A stretch of 13,218 nucleotides of DNA, taken from VBDM01 sp041493345. GTDB lineage: Bacteria; Pseudomonadota; Gammaproteobacteria; Burkholderiales; SG8-39. The notes under the pieces were generated by a model. It did not search any database. It was not told where the DNA came from and saw only the letters and a program-made list of their open reading frames with translations. This document shows, piece by piece, positions 8,859 through 13,218 of this stretch (position 1 is its first letter; every line of letters begins with the position of its first letter). The stretch lies in assembly GCA_041493345.1 (NCBI GenBank), contig JBGPYQ010000084.1:1-13218 (forward strand), given 5' to 3'. A program made the position numbers and the translations under genes.

Positions 8859-8962
8859 CCCCGCGAATGCCAATGCGGGGTAGAATAAAAAAAGCCGGTC
8901 AAACGAGAACCGGGGAAAGAAACCCGGGCGTGTGCAGTTTGTCCTCGGAAGGAGGAAGAACC
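8859..8962 (+). promoter_or_regulatory. structured leader of the binding-protein gene
   Basis: CCCCGC (8859-8864) and GCGGGG (8875-8880) form a hairpin, followed directly by a TAGAAT -10-like hexamer (8881-8886). No good -35 is seen. Downstream, ACCGGGG (8909-8915) can pair either with CCGGT (8895-8899) or with CCCGG (8923-8927), two mutually exclusive stems. TCCTC (8942-8946) can pair with GAGGA (8952-8956) of the strong ribosome-binding site GGAAGGAGG. This is a candidate regulated leader, but no known riboswitch class is recognised. Confidence 0.35.
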
Positions 8963-10102
8963 ATGATGAAGATCCGCAGAGGGTCCATCGCGGCGGGGTT
9001 GGTTGCCTGCCTGGTCACGGCCGGCCCCGTGCAGGCCCAGGGCGTCACCAAGACAACGGTCCTGATCGGACAGTCGGGCCCGCTTTCGGGGGCGAACAAG
9101 GAATTCGGCGTCGATATTCGCGACGGTGCGCTCGCCTACTTCAGCAAGGTCAACGCGGCCGGCGGCGTGAACGGCCGCAAGCTCCAGCTGGCCACGCTCG
9201 ATGACGCCAATGACGCCAAGCGCTCCGGGGAGAACGGCAGGATCCTGATCGAAGAACGGGGAGTGATTGCGCTTTTCGGCTACGCCAGCGCAACCTTGAG
9301 CCTGCCCGCGCTCCCGTTTGTGGAGAAAAACAAAGTTCCGTTTGTCGGCCCGTTTACGGGCGCGGAGCCCATGCGTAGTTTCCGGCCCAATGTGTTCAAC
9401 ATTCGCGCGAGCTACGCCGACGAGCTGGAGAAGATCGTCGATTTCTATTCAGCGACGGGCATGAAGAACTTTTCGGTCATCCACTACGACGATGCAATCG
9501 GCAAAGAAAATCTCGCGGCGGTGCAGGTGGCCCTTACGAGGCGCGGGTTAAAACCGGTATCGATCGGGACCCTGAAACGCAACCAGACCGAACTCGGCAG
9601 TGCCATTTCCGACGTCATTAAGTCTGCGCCGGACATAGTTATTGCGACGACGCTATACAAGACCACCGCAGATTTTATCAAGCAGGCGAAGAAGGCAGGG
9701 TCCGGCGCTCAGTTCGCCAGCACTTCGTTCGTAGGCGCAAGCGCGCTGGCCGACGAGCTGGGCGCACAGGGCATCGGCGTCGTTGTGGCGCAGGTGGTGC
9801 CGCCGTATTCCAAGGCCTCGATACCCGTCGTCAGGGAATACCAGGCTGCGATCGAAAAGCAGCTCGGAAAGAAAGACTATTCATTTACGTCCCTGGAAGC
9901 GTACATCGGCGCAAAAGTGCTGGTGGAGGGAATTCGCCGCGCCGGCGCCAATCTGACCCGCGAAAGTCTTCTCAAGGCGCTCAATTCGATCCAGGATTTC
10001 GACGCCGGCGGATTTGTCGTCGACTTCAGCCCTACGAACCACAACGGATCGAAATACGTGGAATTGACCGCGATCAGCCAGAAAGGCCGCTTCGCATACT
10101 GA
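8963..10102 (+). CDS. periplasmic ABC transporter binding protein, branched-chain amino acid type
   Basis: This is a solute-binding protein of the type I periplasmic fold, LivK/Peripla_BP_6-like. Such proteins capture amino acids, amides or aromatic acids in the periplasm for an ABC importer. The ATG at 8963 follows the strong site GGAGG (8951-8955) at 7 bases and gives 379 residues. A further in-frame start at 8801 would put a charged extension before the signal peptide and is rejected. Residues 1-25 are a signal peptide: Lys/Arg-rich start, hydrophobic core, then VQA before Gln26. The mature protein opens with the typical VLIGQSGPLSG segment, and the NAAGGVNGRKL stretch follows. The ligand cannot be named from sequence. 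No permease or ATPase genes are adjacent, so it is an orphan component here. Its 3' end converges on cysS with a gap of 12 bp. Confidence 0.9.
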   Translation: MMKIRRGSIAAGLVACLVTAGPVQAQGVTKTTVLIGQSGPLSGANKEFGVDIRDGALAYFSKVNAAGGVNGRKLQLATLDDANDAKRSGENGRILIEERGVIALFGYASATLSLPALPFVEKNKVPFVGPFTGAEPMRSFRPNVFNIRASYADELEKIVDFYSATGMKNFSVIHYDDAIGKENLAAVQVALTRRGLKPVSIGTLKRNQTELGSAISDVIKSAPDIVIATTLYKTTADFIKQAKKAGSGAQFASTSFVGASALADELGAQGIGVVVAQVVPPYSKASIPVVREYQAAIEKQLGKKDYSFTSLEAYIGAKVLVEGIRRAGANLTRESLLKALNSIQDFDAGGFVVDFSPTNHNGSKYVELTAISQKGRFAY

Positions 10103-10114
10103 CCGGCGTCCGCC

Positions 10115-11548
10115 TTACTCGCGGCGCCAGGTCGTGCCGTCAGGCTCGTCCTCGAGCAAGATTCCTGCGTCGGCGAGGTCCTTCCGGATTCTGTCTGCCT
10201 CCGCGTAGTTCTTCGATTCTCGGGCAACATTGCGCGCGGCGATCAACTGTTCGATTTCCTCACTGGAAAAAGACTTCCTGGCTTTCACAGAGCCCGTGCC
10301 TCCACCCATGTCTTTAACCACCGTACTGTAGGATGGAGCGGAGCGGAGAAATACAGTCGCGTCACGCGCCAATAAGCCCAGCACTCCCCCCAGCGCGCGC
10401 AGTTGCCGCGCCAGGTCCTCGGAATGGGTGCGGTTGGTCTCATTGGCGAGATCGAACAGGACCGCCATGGCTTCGGGGGTATTGAAATCGTCGTCCATCG
10501 CTTCGCGAAATCGCCGCGCGTGCGATTCGTCCCAGTCGGGTAAATCCGCCCCGAGCGGCGCTCCTTTCAGCGCGGTGTAGAGTCCCGTCAGGGCATGCCG
10601 GGCATCGTCCAGGTGCTGGCCGGAGTAGCTGATGGGGCTGCGGTAATGCGCCCGCGTGATGAAAAAGCGCACCACTTCTGAATCGTAGCGCTTGAGCAAT
10701 TCGCGAATGGTGAAGAAGTTGCCGAGCGACTTGGACATTTTTTCCTCGTCCACGCGAACGAATCCGTTGTGCATCCAGTAGTTGACGAAGCGTTGCGGCC
10801 CATTTTCGTTCAGCGCACCTTCGGACTGCGCAATCTCGTTCTCGTGATGGGGAAACTGCAGGTCCTGCCCGCCGCCGTGAATGTCGAAATGCGTTCCCAG
10901 CAATTTCGTGCTCATCGCCGAGCACTCGATATGCCATCCGGGGCGGCCCTTGCCCCAGGGCGACTGCCAGAACGGCTCGCCCTCCTTGGCGCGCTTCCAC
11001 AGCACGAAATCAAGCGGATCCTGCTTTGCGGCGTCAACTTCGACGCGCTCCCCGGCGCGCAGATCTTCGAGCGACTTTCCCGAAAGCTTGCCGTAGCCGG
11101 GAAACTTTCTCACTGAAAAATTGACATCTCCGCTCGCCGCCCGATAGGCGATGCCGCGTTCTTCCAGCTTCTTGATCATTTCCAGCATGTCATCCACGTG
11201 CCGGGTGGCGCGGGGTTCGAGGTCCGGCCTCTGCACGCCGAGGGCGGCAGCGTCTTCTTCCATGTGACGTATGAAGCGCTCGGTCAGAGAGCCGGTGGAT
11301 TCGCCGTTCTCAAAGGCCCGGCGGATTATCTTGTCGTCAATATCGGTAATGTTGCGTGCGTAGGTCAACTGATAGCCGCTCGCGCGAAGCCAGCGCTGCA
11401 CCAGGTCGAAAACGATCATCACCCGCGCATGCCCGAGATGGCAGTAGTCGTACACCGTCATGCCGCAGACGTACATTCTCACCCGCGGCGGATCGAGCGG
11501 CACGAACGGTTCCTTGGCGCGGGTGAGACTGTTGTAGATTTTCAGCAT
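10115..11548 (-). CDS. cysS: cysteinyl-tRNA synthetase
   Basis: CysRS charges tRNA-Cys with cysteine in the cytoplasm, using ATP. The ATG at 11548 gives MLKIYNSLTRAKEPF, the family start. A TTG two codons upstream is possible but less likely. The product has 477 residues against 461 in E. coli. The class I HIGH motif is HLGH at 37-40 and KMSKS is at 270-274. The zinc ligands C28, C209, H234 and E238 are present. The end LLEDEPDGTTWRRE matches the family. The extra length lies mainly at residues about 403-425, between the helical domain (GLLARDATVFL) and the anticodon-binding region (EEIEQLI), where the DNA carries a palindrome. No clear ribosome-binding site is seen. It is divergent from the cyclophilin pair, a conserved neighbourhood. 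Confidence 0.97.
   Translation of the reverse strand: MLKIYNSLTRAKEPFVPLDPPRVRMYVCGMTVYDYCHLGHARVMIVFDLVQRWLRASGYQLTYARNITDIDDKIIRRAFENGESTGSLTERFIRHMEEDAAALGVQRPDLEPRATRHVDDMLEMIKKLEERGIAYRAASGDVNFSVRKFPGYGKLSGKSLEDLRAGERVEVDAAKQDPLDFVLWKRAKEGEPFWQSPWGKGRPGWHIECSAMSTKLLGTHFDIHGGGQDLQFPHHENEIAQSEGALNENGPQRFVNYWMHNGFVRVDEEKMSKSLGNFFTIRELLKRYDSEVVRFFITRAHYRSPISYSGQHLDDARHALTGLYTALKGAPLGADLPDWDESHARRFREAMDDDFNTPEAMAVLFDLANETNRTHSEDLARQLRALGGVLGLLARDATVFLRSAPSYSTVVKDMGGGTGSVKARKSFSSEEIEQLIAARNVARESKNYAEADRIRKDLADAGILLEDEPDGTTWRRE
10325..10357. repeat. palindrome-ended element within cysS
   Basis: ACTGTA (10325-10330) and TACAGT (10352-10357) are perfect inverted ends of a 33-base segment. Inside the left end is GTAGGATGGAGCGGAGCGGA, which resembles the GTAG-headed REP-type repeats of proteobacteria. 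The reading frame stays open, encoding about residues 398-408 of CysRS next to the extra segment. Assignment to a repeat family is an inference from appearance only. Confidence 0.35.
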
Positions 11549-11785
11549 GGCCAAAGGAAAAATGCAGGCCCTTGCGCGTCGCTACTCATCGAAGGGTCGG
11601 AGCACCGGCATCATTCACCGTGGACGGATCGCGTCTCATGGGTATCGCCAGGCTGCGCGTCTCGGGACGGCGGGACGAAAAACACCCAAACCGGAGAGAA
11701 TCCTGCAAGGAGATGATAATTGTGGGCTTTGCGGGCTTCTTGATAGAATTGCCCGGTACCGTTCACCCGAAGAAAGTATAGCACA
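11549..11785 (+). promoter_or_regulatory. cysS-cyclophilin divergent region with candidate promoter
   Basis: This 237-bp region separates divergent cysS and the first cyclophilin gene. On the plus strand TAGAAT (11744-11749) is preceded by TG at 11741-11742, forming an extended -10. A weak -35, TTGTGG, lies at 11720-11725 with an 18-bp spacer. This is a plausible promoter for the cyclophilin genes. No convincing cysS promoter, tRNA or coding sequence was seen in the remainder. The short open frames here lack recognisable protein features. Confidence 0.4.
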
Positions 11786-12469
11786 ATGGATCACCTCATC
11801 CGTCCCGCACCGCGGTTCTCAGGATCGCCGTTCGCCGTCGCGGTTGCCGCGTCAGCGGGATACAAAATACCGCGCACGGCAGGCGGCCCAAGGATATCCG
11901 CCGCGAAGCGCATTTTTGCACTCGCTGTTTTTCTGCTCGCAAATTCGTTTGCATGGGCGCAAAATCCCCGCGTCGAAGTCAGGACAAGCATGGGCAGCTT
12001 CGTGCTCGAGCTCTATCAGGACAAAGCCCCGAAGTCGGTGGCAAATTTTCTCAAGTACACGGGGGACGGGTTCTACAACGGCACGATCTTCCACCGGGTC
12101 ATCGGCGGCTTCATGATCCAGGGCGGCGGCTTTGACCGGGGCATGCGCGAGAAGCCGGCCCGTGCTCCGATCGAGAACGAAGCCGGCGCGGGGCTGAAAA
12201 ACGACATCGGGACGATCGCCATGGCGCGCACACCCAATCCGCATTCGGCGACCGCACAGTTTTTCATCAACGTCGCGAACAACGACTTCCTGAACTACCG
12301 CGATCCGTCTCCGCAGGGATACGGCTACGCGGTGTTCGGCCGGGTGACGGAGGGCATGGACACCGTGCTTCGCATCTCCAAGGTGCCCACTTCAACGACA
12401 GGACCGCACCAGAACGTGCCGCAACAGCCCGTAACGATCGAATCAATGGCTCCAAAACCCCGCAAGTAA
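11786..12469 (+). CDS. exported cyclophilin-type peptidyl-prolyl isomerase
   Basis: Cyclophilins catalyse cis-trans isomerisation of Xaa-Pro bonds in folding proteins. The catalytic domain covers residues about 62-220, with FHRVIGGFMIQGGG (including the catalytic Arg, Phe and Gln), AMARTPNPHSATAQFFIN, NDFLNY and GYAVFGRVTEG. A hydrophobic segment RIFALAVFLLANSFAWA at 42-58, ending AWA before Gln59, is a signal peptide, so the mature enzyme should be periplasmic like PpiA. The start is uncertain. The ATG at 11786 places an unusual 40 residues before the signal core, and no ATG, GTG or TTG lies nearer in frame; an ATA codon sits where a start would be expected. The ribosome-binding site is weak. 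A second cyclophilin gene follows after 10 bp. Confidence 0.9.
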   Translation: MDHLIRPAPRFSGSPFAVAVAASAGYKIPRTAGGPRISAAKRIFALAVFLLANSFAWAQNPRVEVRTSMGSFVLELYQDKAPKSVANFLKYTGDGFYNGTIFHRVIGGFMIQGGGFDRGMREKPARAPIENEAGAGLKNDIGTIAMARTPNPHSATAQFFINVANNDFLNYRDPSPQGYGYAVFGRVTEGMDTVLRISKVPTSTTGPHQNVPQQPVTIESMAPKPRK

Positions 12470-12479
12470 CGGAGATTCC

Positions 12480-12971
12480 ATGGTCGAGCTGCACACCAAT
12501 TTTGGCGTAATCGCGCTGGATCTCGATGCCGAGGGCGCCCCGGAGACAGTCAAGAATTTCCTCGGCTACGTCGAATCGGGATTCTACTCGAACACCTTGT
12601 TTCACCGGGTCATAGACGGCTTCATGATCCAGGGCGGCGGGTTCGAGCCGGGGATGCGCCAGAAGACGGCCCGGCCGGAGATTCGAAACGAAGCCGACAA
12701 TGGCCTTGCCAATGCCTCCTATACCATCGCCATGGCGAGGACCTCTGCGCCCCATTCGGCATCCAGCCAGTTCTTCATCAATGTCAACGACAACAAGGTT
12801 CTCAACCACACTGCACCTACGGAGCAGGGCTGGGGATATTGCGTCTTCGGCAAGGTGGTCGAGGGCCGGGAAATCATCGACAAGATCAAGCAGGTCAAGA
12901 CCGGCAAGAGGGGATTGCACGGCGACGTTCCGCTCGAGGATGTAATCATCGAGCGGGCGGAAGTGGTCTAG
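12480..12971 (+). CDS. ppiB: cytoplasmic peptidyl-prolyl cis-trans isomerase B
   Basis: This is a cytoplasmic cyclophilin of 163 residues, essentially the length of E. coli PpiB (164), with no signal peptide. It starts MVELHTNFGVIALDLD. The active-site block FHRVIDGFMIQGGGFEPGM carries the expected Arg, Phe and Gln, and PHSASSQFFIN and QGWGYCVFGKVVEG follow. The end DVPLEDVIIERAEVV matches PpiB closely. GGAG at 12471-12474 lies 5 bases before the ATG, and only 10 bp separate it from the upstream cyclophilin, so the two are an operon. The usual NDFLN segment reads DNKVLNH, replacing the aromatic residue that lines the proline pocket with valine. Long identical DNA stretches with the upstream gene suggest duplication or gene conversion. 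Confidence 0.95.
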   Translation: MVELHTNFGVIALDLDAEGAPETVKNFLGYVESGFYSNTLFHRVIDGFMIQGGGFEPGMRQKTARPEIRNEADNGLANASYTIAMARTSAPHSASSQFFINVNDNKVLNHTAPTEQGWGYCVFGKVVEGREIIDKIKQVKTGKRGLHGDVPLEDVIIERAEVV

Positions 12972-12985
12972 GATTCTGGAGCAAT

Positions 12986-13044
12986 GATTCAGGATTCGGC
13001 GGATAGGCGCCACGGCGCAGCCGAATTTCACCAAATCCTGAATC
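12986..13044 (+). repeat. nested inverted repeats between ppiB and lpxH
   Basis: GATTCAGGAT (12986-12995) and ATCCTGAATC (13035-13044) are perfect 10-base inverted copies. Inside, ATTCGGC (12994-13000) and GCCGAAT (13020-13026) form a 7-base pair, and GCGC (13007-13010) pairs with GCGC (13015-13018) at the tip. The outer and inner stems share three bases on the left, so they cannot both form completely. No T-tract follows. The structure ends 16 bases before the lpxH start. Confidence 0.6.
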
Positions 13045-13060
13045 CCGGATCCCGTTTCCA

Positions 13061-13218
13061 ATGACGGTCTTGTTCATCTCCGACCTGCATCTGTGCGCGT
13101 CCCGGCCCGAAATCAATCAGATATTTTTCGAATTTCTCCGTGGACCGGCGCGCGGCGCGGAAACGCTCTACGTCCTGGGCGATTTGTTCGAGTACTGGGC
13201 GGGGGACGATGATCTTGA
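13061..13218 (+). CDS. lpxH: UDP-2,3-diacylglucosamine hydrolase (5' part)
   Basis: LpxH cleaves UDP-2,3-diacylglucosamine to lipid X and UMP in lipid A synthesis, at the inner face of the cytoplasmic membrane. Only the first 52 residues are inside the window; the family is about 240 long. They match the calcineurin-like metallophosphoesterase start: FISDLHL with metal ligands D8 and H10, then YVLGDLFEYWAGDDD with D41 and the LpxH-typical FEYW-GDD run. The ATG at 13061 is the only sensible start, although no good ribosome-binding site precedes it. Its place after ppiB is a common betaproteobacterial order. Confidence 0.92.
   Translation, partial: MTVLFISDLHLCASRPEINQIFFEFLRGPARGAETLYVLGDLFEYWAGDDDL

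Noticed and set aside
8801..8962. Upstream in-frame start for the binding protein
   Set aside because: It would place 54 charged residues before a normal signal peptide, whereas the ATG at 8963 has a strong ribosome-binding site.
11547..12116. Open frames upstream of and overlapping the first cyclophilin gene
   Set aside because: They have no family features, cross the clear cyclophilin coding sequence in another frame, and begin within the cysS start region.

Overview
The window is about 13 kb of GC-rich, densely packed bacterial chromosome carrying housekeeping genes. The gene order recN-nadK (leftward) / hrcA-hemH-grpE-dnaK-dnaJ (rightward), followed by cysS next to two cyclophilin genes and lpxH, is the arrangement I associate with Betaproteobacteria. 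The protein sequences fit that: DnaK has a C-terminal VVDAEF tail, CysRS keeps the HLGH, KMSKS and zinc residues at E. coli positions, and there is a lipid A gene (lpxH), so the cell is Gram-negative. Genus cannot be told from the sequence alone.

Left block (1-2447, minus strand): nadK (NAD kinase) is followed after 11 bp by recN (DNA double-strand-break repair), whose C-terminus runs off the left edge. A 97-bp divergent region (2448-2544) holds a perfect 7-bp inverted repeat and a TTGACA hexamer just before hrcA.

Heat-shock block (2545-8695, plus strand): hrcA (repressor), hemH (ferrochelatase), grpE, dnaK and dnaJ. The sequence shows good sigma-32-type promoters before grpE and dnaK, the latter with its -35 element overlapping the grpE stop codon. 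I found no CIRCE element, so this cluster looks sigma-32-driven while its HrcA probably acts elsewhere. GrpE, DnaK and DnaJ form one chaperone machine. Between dnaK and dnaJ sit two large back-to-back hairpins that could set the DnaK:DnaJ ratio, and a short intrinsic terminator follows dnaJ.

Middle (8690-10102): an imperfect direct repeat of the dnaJ 3' end flanks the terminator. A structured leader follows, then a solitary gene for a periplasmic branched-chain-amino-acid-type binding protein with no permease or ATPase genes beside it.

Right block (10115-13218): cysS (minus strand) converges on the binding-protein gene and diverges from a pair of tandem cyclophilin genes, one exported and one cytoplasmic, followed by the start of lpxH (UDP-2,3-diacylglucosamine hydrolase).

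I did not find a convincing previously undescribed system. The gene content is ordinary. The points worth a second look are regulatory and structural: the hairpins, the promoter layout, the duplicated dnaJ end, a palindrome-bearing insertion in CysRS, and the leader of the binding-protein gene.
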